This document shows positions 15,824-24,170 of a DNA stretch of 64,000 nucleotides, piece by piece. Position 1 is the first letter of the stretch. Each line of letters starts with the position of its first letter. Source of the stretch: Streptomyces ochraceiscleroticus. Lineage in GTDB: Bacteria; Actinomycetota; Actinomycetes; Streptomycetales; Streptomycetaceae. Made by a program: the position numbers and the translations under genes. The notes under the pieces were generated by a model. It was given only the letters and a program-made list of their open reading frames with translations. It searched no databases and was not told the DNA's origin. Where the stretch lies: NCBI RefSeq assembly GCF_000720485.1, contig NZ_JOAX01000029.1, positions 30,738 to 94,737 on the forward strand. Reading direction: 5' to 3'.

Positions 15824-18800
15824 TTACGAGCGCCGCAGCGGCCCGTATCCGCCCCCGCCCGGTGTGCGGAGCACCAGCACGTCACCCGCGCCCACTTCGG
15901 CCACGTCGCAGCCCTCCAGCCGCTCCGTGCCGCCCTCCGCGCGCTCCACGCGGTTCTCGCCCGGTGCGCCCGGTCCGCCGCCCGCCATGCCGTACGGCGG
16001 CACCCTGCGGTGCCCGGTCAGCAACGCCACCGTCATCGGCTCCAGGAAGCGGATGCGGCGGATGACCCCGCAGCCGCCGTGCCACCGTCCGCGGCCGCCG
16101 CTGCCCTCCCGTACGGAGAAGTCCTCCACCCGTACCGGATAGCGCCACTCCAGCACTTCGGGGTCGGTGAGGCGGGAGTTGGTCATGTGGGTCTGCACGG
16201 CGTCGGCACCATGGAAGCCGTCGCCCGCACCCGAGCCACTGGCGACCGTCTCGTAGTACTGCACACGGTCGTTCCCGAAGGTGACGTTGTTCATCGTGCC
16301 CGAGCCCTCGGCCTGGACGCCCAGCGCCCCGTAGAGCGCGCCGGTGACCGCCTGGGAGGTCTCCACGTTCCCGGCGACCGTGGCGGCCGGGAAGACCGGC
16401 GCGAGCATCGAGCCCTCCGGGATGCGCACCTCGATGGGCTTGAGGCAGCCGCTGTTGAGCGGGATGTCCTCGGCGACCAGGGTGCGGAAGACGTACAGGA
16501 CGGCGGCCATCACCACGGAGCTGGGCGCGTTGGCGTTGCCGGGCTGCTGGGGCGAGGTACCGGCGAAGTCGAGCACCGCGCTGCGCGCCTCCCGGTCCAC
16601 GGTCAGCGCGACCCGGATCTCCGCGCCGCTGTCGGTCTCGTACCGGAAGGAGCCGTCGGCGAGCCCGGCGATGATCCGGCGCACCGACTCCTCGGCGTTG
16701 TCCTGCACGTGGCCCATGTAGGCACGCACCACCTCGAGGCCGAACTGCCCGATCATCTTGTGCAGTTCCCTGATGCCCTTCTCGTTGGCGGCGATCTGCG
16801 CCCGGAGGTCGGCGATGTTGGCATCCGGGGAGCGCGAGGGGTACGGCCCCTCGGTGAGCAGCCGCCGCGTCTCCTCCTCGCGCAGCCTGCCGTCCCGTAC
16901 GAGCAGCCAGTTGTCGAAGAGGACGCCCTCCTCCTGGATCGTGCGGCTGAAGGCGGGCATGGAGCCCGGCGTGATGCCGCCGATCTCGGCATGGTGGCCG
17001 CGGGAGGCCACCAGGAAGAGCAGCTCTTCGTCCCGCTCGTCGAACACGGGGGTGACGACCGTGACATCGGGGAGGTGCGTTCCTCCGTGGTACGGATCGT
17101 TGATCGCGTACACGTCTCCGGGGCGCATGTCGTCCCGGCGCCGCCGCAGCACCTCCTTGATGGACTCCCCCATCGAGCCCAGGTGGACGGGGATGTGCGG
17201 TGCGTTGGCGATCAGATTGCCGGCGGCGTCGAAGAGCGCGCAGGAGAAGTCGAGCCGCTCCTTGATGTTCACGGAGTGCGCGGTGTGTTCGAGCCGGACG
17301 CCCATCTGCTCGGCGATGGCCATGAAGAGGCTGTTGAAGACCTCCAGCATGACCGGGTCGGCGGCGGTACCGACGGCCGTGCGCTCCGGACGCGCCTCGA
17401 CCCGGGTGAGCAGCAGGTGCCCGTGGTCGCCCGCGGCCGCCTGCCAGCCGGGGTCCACCACAGTCGTCGCGTCGTCCTCGACGACGATCGCGGGCCCGGT
17501 CACGGCGTCACCGGGCCGCAGGTCCGCCCGGCGGTACAGCCGGGTCTCCCGGCGCCGCCCCTCGACGAACATCCGCACCGTGTCCAGCGGCCGCAGCTCG
17601 CCCTCCCGGTCCGCTGCGAGGCTGCGGTGCCCCGCGGTGCCGCCGGCCGCGCCCACGGCCTCCACGGAGGCCGCCTCGGCGATCAGCGGCTTGTCCATGG
17701 TGAAGGCGTACCGGGCCCGGTGGACGCGCGCGAACTCGGCCGCCATGTCGTCGGCGTCGGCCAGCGGCACGGGGATGCCCGCGTCGGTGCCCGCGTACCG
17801 GAGGACGACGCGGGCCCGGGTGGTGATGCTCTCCTCGGGCACGCCGTCGGCGCGGAGCTCCTCACGGGTACGCGCCGCGAGGTCGTCACAGGTGGCACGG
17901 ACGCCGTCCATGGCGCCGGCCGTCAGCTCGGCCTCGATGGACTGCTCGCGCATCGCGGTGGCGTCGGCGACGCCGATCCCGTACGCGGAGAGCACGCCGG
18001 CCAACGGCGGGACGATCACCGTGCCGATGCCGAGCGCGTCGGCGACCGCGCAGGCGTGCTGGCCGCCCGCGCCGCCGAAGCTGGTGAGCGCGTACCGGGT
18101 GACGTCGTGGCCGCGCTGCACGGAGATCTTCTTGACCGCGTTGGCCATGTTCAGCACGGCGATGTCCAGGAACCCGGCGGCGACCTCCTCCGGACCGCGC
18201 CGGTCGCCCACCGCCCGCTCCGCCTCCCGCGCGAGCACTTCGAAGCGCTCGCGCACCTCCTCCGGGTCCAGCGGCTGGTCGCCGTGCGGCCCGAACACCG
18301 CGGGGAAGTGCGCGGGCTGGATACGGCCGAGCATGACGTTGGCGTCGGTGACGGTGAGCGGGCCACCGCGGCGGTAACAGGCGGGCCCGGGGACGGCGCC
18401 CGCCGAGTCGGGCCCCACCCGGTATCGACGGCCGTCGAAGTGCAGGACGGAGCCGCCGCCGGCCGCGACCGTGTGGATGTTCATCATGGGTGCGCGCATC
18501 CGGACGCCCGCGACCTCGCTGCCGAAGACCCGCTCGAACTCGCCCGCGTAGTGCGACACATCGGTGGACGTGCCGCCCATGTCGAAGCCGATCACCTTGT
18601 CGTGCCCGGCCTCGGCGGCGGACCGGACCATGCCCACGACACCGCCGGCCGGCCCGGAGAGCACCGCGTCCTTCCCCCTGAAGTGCTCCGCCTGCCGCAG
18701 CCCCCCATTGGACTGCATGAACATCAGCCGGATACCGGGGAGTTGTGCGGCGACCTCCTCCACGTAGCGCCGCAGGATGGGCGACAGATAGGCGTCCACC

Positions 18801-19429
18801 ACGGTGGTGTCGCCGCGCGGTACGAGCTTCATCAGCGGGCTCACCTCGTGCGAGCAGCTCACCTGCGTGAACCCCGCCTCCGTGGCCAGCTCGGCGAGCT
18901 GCTTCTCATGGGCGGGGTGGCGGTAGCCGTGCAGCAGCACGACGGCGGCGCTGCGGAAGCCCGCTTCGTACGCTGCGGCCAGCGCTTCCCGGGCCGCGTC
19001 CGCGTCGAGGGGCGTGACCGTCTCCCCGTGCGCGTCCACGCGCTCCGGTACCTCGATCATCCGGTCGTAGAGCGCGTCCGGCAGCACGATGTGCCGGTCG
19101 AACAGCCGGGGCCGGTTCTGGTACGCGATGCGCAGCGCGTCCTTGAAACCGCGCGTGGTGACGAGCACGGTGGGCTCGCCCTTGCGCTCCAGGAGGGCGT
19201 TGGTGGCCACGGTGGTGCCCATCTTGACGACGGCCACCCGCTCGGCAGGCACCGGCTCCCCGGGGCCCAGCCCCAGCACCTCACGGACTCCGGCGACGGC
19301 CGCGTCGTCGTACCGCTCGGGGTGGTGCGAGAGCAGCTTCCGGGTGACCAGCGCGCCGTCCGGCCGTCGTGCCACCACATCGGTGAAGGTCCCGCCACGG
19401 TCGATCCAGAACTCCCAGCGTCCCGTCAT
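15824..19429 (-). CDS. 5-oxoprolinase (ATP-hydrolysing), OPLAH/HyuA-HyuB fusion
   Basis: A 1201-aa fusion of hydantoinase/oxoprolinase A (about residues 1-680) and B (about 690-1190), the architecture of eukaryotic-type 5-oxoprolinase (5-oxo-L-proline + ATP + H2O to glutamate). The N-terminus WEFWIDRGGTFTDVVARRPD and the sugar-kinase-like GFDMGGTSTDVSHY are diagnostic. HyuB begins at VMLEVFNSLFMAIAEQMG and contains NDPYHGGTHLPDVTVV and SRGHHAEIGG. ATG at 19429 is chosen; the frame upstream is Arg-rich and unlikely. The start closely resembles mammalian OPLAH, which favours oxoprolinase over hydantoinase or acetone carboxylase activity. It is on the same strand as the XRE-oxidase-MFS set and close to pcp and pxpABC. 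Confidence 0.88.
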   Translation of the reverse strand: MTGRWEFWIDRGGTFTDVVARRPDGALVTRKLLSHHPERYDDAAVAGVREVLGLGPGEPVPAERVAVVKMGTTVATNALLERKGEPTVLVTTRGFKDALRIAYQNRPRLFDRHIVLPDALYDRMIEVPERVDAHGETVTPLDADAAREALAAAYEAGFRSAAVVLLHGYRHPAHEKQLAELATEAGFTQVSCSHEVSPLMKLVPRGDTTVVDAYLSPILRRYVEEVAAQLPGIRLMFMQSNGGLRQAEHFRGKDAVLSGPAGGVVGMVRSAAEAGHDKVIGFDMGGTSTDVSHYAGEFERVFGSEVAGVRMRAPMMNIHTVAAGGGSVLHFDGRRYRVGPDSAGAVPGPACYRRGGPLTVTDANVMLGRIQPAHFPAVFGPHGDQPLDPEEVRERFEVLAREAERAVGDRRGPEEVAAGFLDIAVLNMANAVKKISVQRGHDVTRYALTSFGGAGGQHACAVADALGIGTVIVPPLAGVLSAYGIGVADATAMREQSIEAELTAGAMDGVRATCDDLAARTREELRADGVPEESITTRARVVLRYAGTDAGIPVPLADADDMAAEFARVHRARYAFTMDKPLIAEAASVEAVGAAGGTAGHRSLAADREGELRPLDTVRMFVEGRRRETRLYRRADLRPGDAVTGPAIVVEDDATTVVDPGWQAAAGDHGHLLLTRVEARPERTAVGTAADPVMLEVFNSLFMAIAEQMGVRLEHTAHSVNIKERLDFSCALFDAAGNLIANAPHIPVHLGSMGESIKEVLRRRRDDMRPGDVYAINDPYHGGTHLPDVTVVTPVFDERDEELLFLVASRGHHAEIGGITPGSMPAFSRTIQEEGVLFDNWLLVRDGRLREEETRRLLTEGPYPSRSPDANIADLRAQIAANEKGIRELHKMIGQFGLEVVRAYMGHVQDNAEESVRRIIAGLADGSFRYETDSGAEIRVALTVDREARSAVLDFAGTSPQQPGNANAPSSVVMAAVLYVFRTLVAEDIPLNSGCLKPIEVRIPEGSMLAPVFPAATVAGNVETSQAVTGALYGALGVQAEGSGTMNNVTFGNDRVQYYETVASGSGAGDGFHGADAVQTHMTNSRLTDPEVLEWRYPVRVEDFSVREGSGGRGRWHGGCGVIRRIRFLEPMTVALLTGHRRVPPYGMAGGGPGAPGENRVERAEGGTERLEGCDVAEVGAGDVLVLRTPGGGGYGPLRRS

Positions 19430-19523
19430 GCGGCCATTGTGACAACGGACCGGCGCGCGCGGCGGGACCCTCGGTGCGCGCGGCTCCCGGGTGAGCCCGC
19501 CGCGCCGCAACGCCGATCAGCCG

Positions 19524-20786
19524 TCAGCCCAGCGCGCCCTGTGCCAGCGGAACGGCGAGCGGGGCCGCGTCGTGGGCCGTGAGGAAGGCGTTGACCGCGG
19601 TGTGCCACCCGAAGTGCTCGGCGCGGCGGCGAGCCGTGGTGCGGCGCGGCCCTTCGGGGCGGGCCAGGACGCGCCGTACGGCGGCGGCGATGCTGTCGCC
19701 GTCGTCGAGCGCGGTCTCGCCCGCGGGGCCGATCAGCCCGGCGAGGGCGGAGCCCGCGTTGGCCACGACCGGTGTGCCGCAGGCCAGTGCCTCCAGGGCG
19801 GCGAGGCCGAAGGTCTCGGCGGGGCCCGGTGCCAGGAGGACGTCGGCACTGGCCTGGAGCGCGGCGAGCGCGCCGGGGCCGGCGACGTGGCCGAGGAAGG
19901 CCACCGGCAGACGCTCGGCGCGGGCCCGGGTCTCCAGGCGGGCGCGCAGCGGGCCGTCACCGGCCACGATCAGGGCAGCGTCCACCCCGTCAGCGCGGAG
20001 CCGCGAGAGGGCCTCCAGGGCCCTTCCCGGGCGCTTCTCGACCGACAGCCGGGAGCACAGCAGGAGCACGGCGGACGCGCCGCCGCCGATCCGCCGGCGC
20101 AGCTCCTGGCTGCGGCAGCCGGGGTGGGCACGGGCCAGGTCGACGCCGAGCGGCGCGGTGACGACGTTGCGCGCGCCGGTCCGGGTGAACTCGGCGGCCG
20201 CCCACTCGGTCGTGCAAATGACGCGGCTGTAGGCGTGGGCCGTACGGGAGTTGAGCCGGTCACCGACCCAACGGGCGGCGCGGCGGGGCACGCCCCAGGT
20301 GTGCAGCACGCCGTCGACGCTCTCGTGGGAGACCATCACCGCCGGCACCCGGGCCCGCCGGGCCCACTCGCCGGTCCAGCGGAGGGTGGTGCGGTCGGAG
20401 ACCTCCAGGCGGTCCGGCGCGAGGGTGTGCAGCAGGCGTTCCAGGCGCGCCCGGCCGGTGAGGACGCGGTAGCCGCCGGTGCCGGGCAGCGTCGGGCCCG
20501 GGAGGGTGATCACCCGCCCCTGTGCGGTGTGTTCGTCGCTCGCGGCCGGGCCCGGGACGACGAGGACCGGGTCGTGGCCGGCCGCCCGGTAGCCCTCGCC
20601 CAGTTCGCGCAGCGCCGTGCGCAGCCCGCCCGACGACGGGGTGACGAAGTTGGCGAGGCGGACGATCCGGAGGCCCTCGCGGCCCGTGCCCCCATGGCCC
20701 GTGTCCCCGTGGTGCCCCGTTCCCGCGTACGCCGTACCGCGCTCCGTACCGCTGTCCTCCGTACCGTCGCGCCTCGTGCTGCTCAT
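19524..20786 (-). CDS. GT4 glycosyltransferase
   Basis: A 420-aa GT-B fold glycosyltransferase of family GT4. The N-terminal half has ANFVTPSSGGLRTALREL and the C-terminal half the nucleotide-sugar site: CSRLSVEKRPG, IVAGDGPLR and the E-x7-E motif in PAETFGLAALEALACG. The first 35 residues are a Gly/Thr-rich disordered tail. Its ATG overlaps the stop of the upstream MgtA-like gene by four bases, so the two are made together and probably act in sequence on the same lipid or glycan. Donor (GDP-mannose or UDP-sugar) and acceptor cannot be read from the sequence. Confidence 0.88.
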   Translation of the reverse strand: MSSTRRDGTEDSGTERGTAYAGTGHHGDTGHGGTGREGLRIVRLANFVTPSSGGLRTALRELGEGYRAAGHDPVLVVPGPAASDEHTAQGRVITLPGPTLPGTGGYRVLTGRARLERLLHTLAPDRLEVSDRTTLRWTGEWARRARVPAVMVSHESVDGVLHTWGVPRRAARWVGDRLNSRTAHAYSRVICTTEWAAAEFTRTGARNVVTAPLGVDLARAHPGCRSQELRRRIGGGASAVLLLCSRLSVEKRPGRALEALSRLRADGVDAALIVAGDGPLRARLETRARAERLPVAFLGHVAGPGALAALQASADVLLAPGPAETFGLAALEALACGTPVVANAGSALAGLIGPAGETALDDGDSIAAAVRRVLARPEGPRRTTARRRAEHFGWHTAVNAFLTAHDAAPLAVPLAQGALG

Positions 20787-21907
20787 GCCGCCACCGCCTC
20801 CCGTTGTCCCAGTACGTCCTCGTAGTGCGCCAGCAGCCGGTCGCCGACCGCCTCCCAGGTGCGGTCCGCGACCGCTGCCCGGGCCGCCGCCCCGTAGGCG
20901 GCGCGCAGCTCCGGATTGCCGGCGAGCACCTGCACCGCGTCGCGGACCGCGGTGGCGTCGCCGGGCGGTACGAGCAGCCCGGTGCGCCCGTGGGTCACCA
21001 AGTCCAGCGGGCCGCCCGCCGCGGGCGCCACCACCGGCACCCCGCTGGCCATCGCCTCCTGCACGGTCTGCCCGAAGGTCTCGTACGGCCCGGTGTGCAC
21101 GAAGACGTCGAGGCTGGCGAAGAGCCGGGCCAGTTCGTCCCCGGTGCGGCGGCCGAGGAAGCGCGTCTCGGGAAGCGCCGCGCGCAGCCCCGGGGCGCTC
21201 GGCCCGTCTCCGATCACGACGGTCCGCACCCCGGGAAGCCACGCCGCCTCCCGGAGCAGCCCGACCTCCTTCTCCGGGGCGAGCCGCCCGATGTACCCGA
21301 CGAGCACCTCGCGCCCGGCGGCCAGCGAACTGCGCAGCACCTCGTCGCGGCGGGCCGGGTGGAAGCGCATGGAGTCCACCCCGCGCGGCCACAGGCGCAC
21401 CCGGGGCACACCGTGCTCGGCCAGCTCCCGGGCGGCGGCGGTGGAGGGGGCGAGGGTGCGGTCCGCCGCGGTGTGCACGGCGCGCAGCCGCCGCCAGGCC
21501 GCCCCGGTGCCGGCGCCGAGGTACGTGCGGGCGTAGCGCCCCAGGTCGGTCTGGTACACGGCGACGGCCGGCACGCCCAGCCGGGACGCGGCCGCCATGC
21601 CGCGCACGCCGAGCACGAAGGGGCTCGCGAGGTGGACCAGGTCGGGCCGGTGCGCAACGAGCGCGGCGGCCAGCCGGCGGCCCGGCAGCGCCACCCGTAC
21701 CTGCGGGTATCCGGGCAGCGGCAGCGAGGGCACCCGGACGACCGGGCACGGCGGGGTCCGCCCGGCCGCCGGGTCCTGGGCCGCTGCCGGGGCGACGACC
21801 AGCGGTTCGTGGCCGCGCCGCACCAGGTGCCGGGCGGTTTCCAGGGTGCAGTGTGCGACGCCGTTGACGTCGGGCGGGAAGGATTCGGTGACGATGGCGA
21901 CACGCAT
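20783..21907 (-). CDS. MgtA-like GDP-mannose-dependent glycosyltransferase (GT4)
   Basis: A 374-aa GT4 enzyme closely resembling mycobacterial/corynebacterial MgtA (Rv0557 type), which adds mannose to a diacylglycerol-glucuronate lipid. Shared landmarks are MRVAIVTESFPPDVNGVAH, VHLASPFVLG, AVYQTDLGRYA, LAPSTAAAREL, RGVDSMRFHP, YIGRLAPEKEVGLL and the E-x7-E motif in GPYETFGQTVQEAMASG. It is cytoplasmic, probably membrane-associated. It is the first gene of a two-gene unit with the following glycosyltransferase. A mannosylated or glycosylated membrane lipid is the most likely product; the acceptor is inference. Confidence 0.85.
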   Translation of the reverse strand: MRVAIVTESFPPDVNGVAHCTLETARHLVRRGHEPLVVAPAAAQDPAAGRTPPCPVVRVPSLPLPGYPQVRVALPGRRLAAALVAHRPDLVHLASPFVLGVRGMAAASRLGVPAVAVYQTDLGRYARTYLGAGTGAAWRRLRAVHTAADRTLAPSTAAARELAEHGVPRVRLWPRGVDSMRFHPARRDEVLRSSLAAGREVLVGYIGRLAPEKEVGLLREAAWLPGVRTVVIGDGPSAPGLRAALPETRFLGRRTGDELARLFASLDVFVHTGPYETFGQTVQEAMASGVPVVAPAAGGPLDLVTHGRTGLLVPPGDATAVRDAVQVLAGNPELRAAYGAAARAAVADRTWEAVGDRLLAHYEDVLGQREAVAA

Positions 21908-22012
21908 ACCCGTGTTGTCGGCGGGCCGGGCGTGGACCGGGCCACGGGGATCTTTCCTACGGGGGAACGTCCCATGAGCGTTCCGTCGTCGGGCCCCTCG
22001 AGGGCCTCGGTG

Positions 22013-22900
22013 TCAGGCCGACGCCCCCGGTGTGCGCAGGACCCGCGCTGCTGTGGCGTGCCCGGCCGCGCACGCCGCACGGATGCCGGCGCCTGTCAGG
22101 CGGGCGGTGAGGTAGCCCGCGGCGAACGCGTCACCGGCGCCGGTGAGGTCACGGACGCCGTCGACCGGCGGCACGGCGATCCGCAAGGGCGGGTGGCCAG
22201 GGGCAAACACTGTGGTCGGGCGGGCACCGTCCTTGACGATCACGGTGGTGCGGGGCAGCCTGCCCGCCAGGGCACGCAGGTCGGCGCCGTCCGAGCCCGC
22301 CCCGCCGCCCCCGCGCGCCAGCGCCTCCGCTTCGGCGCGGTTGGCGAAGAGGACATGCGGCGCCAGAGTGCCGAGCAGTCGCAGGAACCGCCGCTCCCCG
22401 TAGGCGCGCAGCATCCCGGTCGACGACGCGTCGACGGAGACCGTCCCGCCGCGCGCGGCCGTACGGCGCAGCGCGTCGGCCGCCGCCGTCCCGGCCGGCT
22501 CACCGGTGAACGCGTACGCCGGTACGTGCAGGTGCGCGAGGCCGTCGGTCCACTCCGGGGCGACCGGCTCCAGGAGCGTGGCCGCGCCCCGGTACGGCAG
22601 CATCGTGCGTTCGCCGGCCGGGTCGATCAGTACCACGACGCTGCCGGTCCGCCCGGCGCGCTGGACGCGGACGTCGACGCCGTGCGCCGCCAGTTCCGCC
22701 ACGAGCCGGTCGCCCTCGGGGTCGGCGCCCACGCAGCCGATGAACCGGGTGGGGTGCCGCTCCCCTGCGAACGCGGCCACGTTGGCCGCGCTGCCGCCGC
22801 GCACGCGGTACATGGTCACCTCGGTGTCCGAGGCCGCCCGCAACGGCTCACGCAGCCACACCACATGGTCTTCCAGCAGATCCCCGAGGACTCCGAGCAC
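22013..22900 (-). CDS. psuK: PfkB-family kinase, probable pseudouridine kinase
   Basis: A 295-aa ribokinase-family sugar kinase. GTG at 22900 has GGAGGGGG upstream. Motifs are VRGGSAANVAAFAG (substrate site), IGCVGADPEGD, and the C-terminal PfkB signature DLTGAGDAFAAGYL with the catalytic Asp in GAGD. The gene lies 20 bp after the pseudouridine-5'-phosphate glycosidase gene, and this pairing (PsuK-PsuG) degrades pseudouridine: the kinase makes pseudouridine 5'-phosphate, which PsuG splits to uracil and ribose 5-phosphate. The kinase sequence alone would also fit ribokinase or adenosine kinase, so the specificity comes from context. Confidence 0.8.
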   Translation of the reverse strand: MLGVLGDLLEDHVVWLREPLRAASDTEVTMYRVRGGSAANVAAFAGERHPTRFIGCVGADPEGDRLVAELAAHGVDVRVQRAGRTGSVVVLIDPAGERTMLPYRGAATLLEPVAPEWTDGLAHLHVPAYAFTGEPAGTAAADALRRTAARGGTVSVDASSTGMLRAYGERRFLRLLGTLAPHVLFANRAEAEALARGGGGAGSDGADLRALAGRLPRTTVIVKDGARPTTVFAPGHPPLRIAVPPVDGVRDLTGAGDAFAAGYLTARLTGAGIRAACAAGHATAARVLRTPGASA

Positions 22901-22920
22901 GGCCCCGCCCCCTCCGTTGC

Positions 22921-23841
22921 TCAGCCGGCGGCGGCCCGCGCGATCGCGGCACCGACGGTGACGTTGTTGCGGTAGACCTCGGCGTTGACGTCCAGGCTGC
23001 GGCCGCCGGTCGCGCGGCGGATGCGGTCCAGCAGGAACGGCGTCGTGGCGGCCCCTGAGACGCCCTCTCGCGCTGCCGCGTCCCACGCCTCGGATAGCAC
23101 CCGCTCGTGCAGCTGCGGATCGAGCTGGCGGTCACGTGGTACCGGATTGGCGACGAGCAGCGCGGAGCGGAGGCCGAGCGCGTCCCGGGCCCGGATCATC
23201 GCGGCGATCTCCTCGGGCGACTCCGCCGAGGTGTCGATCCCGTGGCCCGAGTCGGCGACGTAGAAGCCGGGGAAGCGGCGCGTGCGGTAGCCGACGACCG
23301 GGATGCTCAGCGTCTCCAGGCGCTCCAGGGTCGCCCCGATGTCCAGCACCGACTTCACCCCCGCGCTGACCACCGTCACCGGGGTCCGGGCGAGAGTCAC
23401 CAGGTCCGCCGACTCGTCGAAGCTGGTGCGCGCCCCGTGGTGCACCCCGCCGAGGCCCCCGGTCGCGAAGACCTGGACGCCCGCGAGGTGGGCGAGGTGA
23501 GAGGTGGCGGCCACCGTCGTCCCGGCGTCCCGGCCGGTGGCGATCGCGCCCGGCAGGTCGCGGACGCTCGCCTTGGCCACGCCGTCCGCGGTGCACAGCC
23601 GCTCGATGTCGGCGTCGGAGAGGCCCACGGTGGGGACGCCCGCCACCACGCCGGTCGTGGCCGGCACCACGTCGGCGGCGCGCAGGATCTCCTCGGCCTC
23701 GCGGGCGATGGCGAGGTTGCGCGGCCGGGGAAGCCCGTGGGTGAAGATCGTCGACTCCAGCGCGACCACGGGGCGCCCGGCGCCGAGCGCCCGGTGCACC
23801 TCGTCGGACACCGCGGGAAGGTGCGCTGCCTGCCGGGTCAT
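22921..23841 (-). CDS. psuG: Pseudouridine-5'-phosphate glycosidase
   Basis: A 306-aa cytoplasmic enzyme that reversibly splits pseudouridine 5'-phosphate into uracil and ribose 5-phosphate. Family landmarks are VVALESTIFTHGLPRPRNL (catalytic-site Glu29), VAKASVRDL, ATGGLGGVHHGA, SAGVKSVLDIGATLE, DSGHGIDTSAES and the C-terminal NAEVYRNNVTVG. ATG at 23841 has a strong purine-rich leader (GGAGGCAGCAGGAG). The longer frame upstream is out-of-frame antisense sequence. It is first in the psuG-psuK unit. Confidence 0.93.
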   Translation of the reverse strand: MTRQAAHLPAVSDEVHRALGAGRPVVALESTIFTHGLPRPRNLAIAREAEEILRAADVVPATTGVVAGVPTVGLSDADIERLCTADGVAKASVRDLPGAIATGRDAGTTVAATSHLAHLAGVQVFATGGLGGVHHGARTSFDESADLVTLARTPVTVVSAGVKSVLDIGATLERLETLSIPVVGYRTRRFPGFYVADSGHGIDTSAESPEEIAAMIRARDALGLRSALLVANPVPRDRQLDPQLHERVLSEAWDAAAREGVSGAATTPFLLDRIRRATGGRSLDVNAEVYRNNVTVGAAIARAAAG

Positions 23842-24170
23842 CTCCTGCTGCCTCCTGGGACGCGACGACGCGGGGCCTCGTGCGGCCGCGGGCGAACCGC
23901 GCTCGGCACGAAGGCGGTGCGGTGGTTCCGTACTGCTGTTCTCTGCCCGTATCGGCTGCGCCCTATCCCGTAGGAGCGTCCACGGCCGCGCACTCGATAC
24001 GGCGGTCGGCAGCGTCCGGTGGGGGTCGGCAGCACGTCGTACGGAGGACGACGACGCGCCATATGAAGGAGGGCGGCACACGGGCCCCGAGGGCGGCCCC
24101 CCGTTCTTCGTAGAGCGGTGTCCTAGTCCCCCGTAGGGCGGCGCTCCGCCCCCGTAGCGCGGCGCGCCCG
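23842..24170. other. Intergenic region between psuG and the HEAT-repeat gene
   Basis: 329 bp with no convincing gene. It must carry the psuG promoter, but no good -35/-10 pair stands out. The last 60 bp contain three degenerate copies of CGTAGnGCGG (near 24110, 24132 and 24153), one of which forms the hairpin annotated as a terminator. Confidence 0.5.
24136..24151 (-). terminator. Hairpin downstream of the HEAT-repeat gene
   Basis: Perfect 6-bp GC stem GGGCGG/CCGCCC with a 4-base loop, 20 bp after the stop at 24171. No T-run follows, as is usual in Streptomyces. Confidence 0.45.

Noticed and set aside
16010..19582. Plus-strand open frame of 1190 codons
   Set aside because: Antisense to the OPLAH-type gene; a side effect of high GC third positions.
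24063..24113. Small open frame beginning ATGAAGGAGGGCGGC
   Set aside because: Only about 16 codons, with no coding signature and no neighbour to support it.
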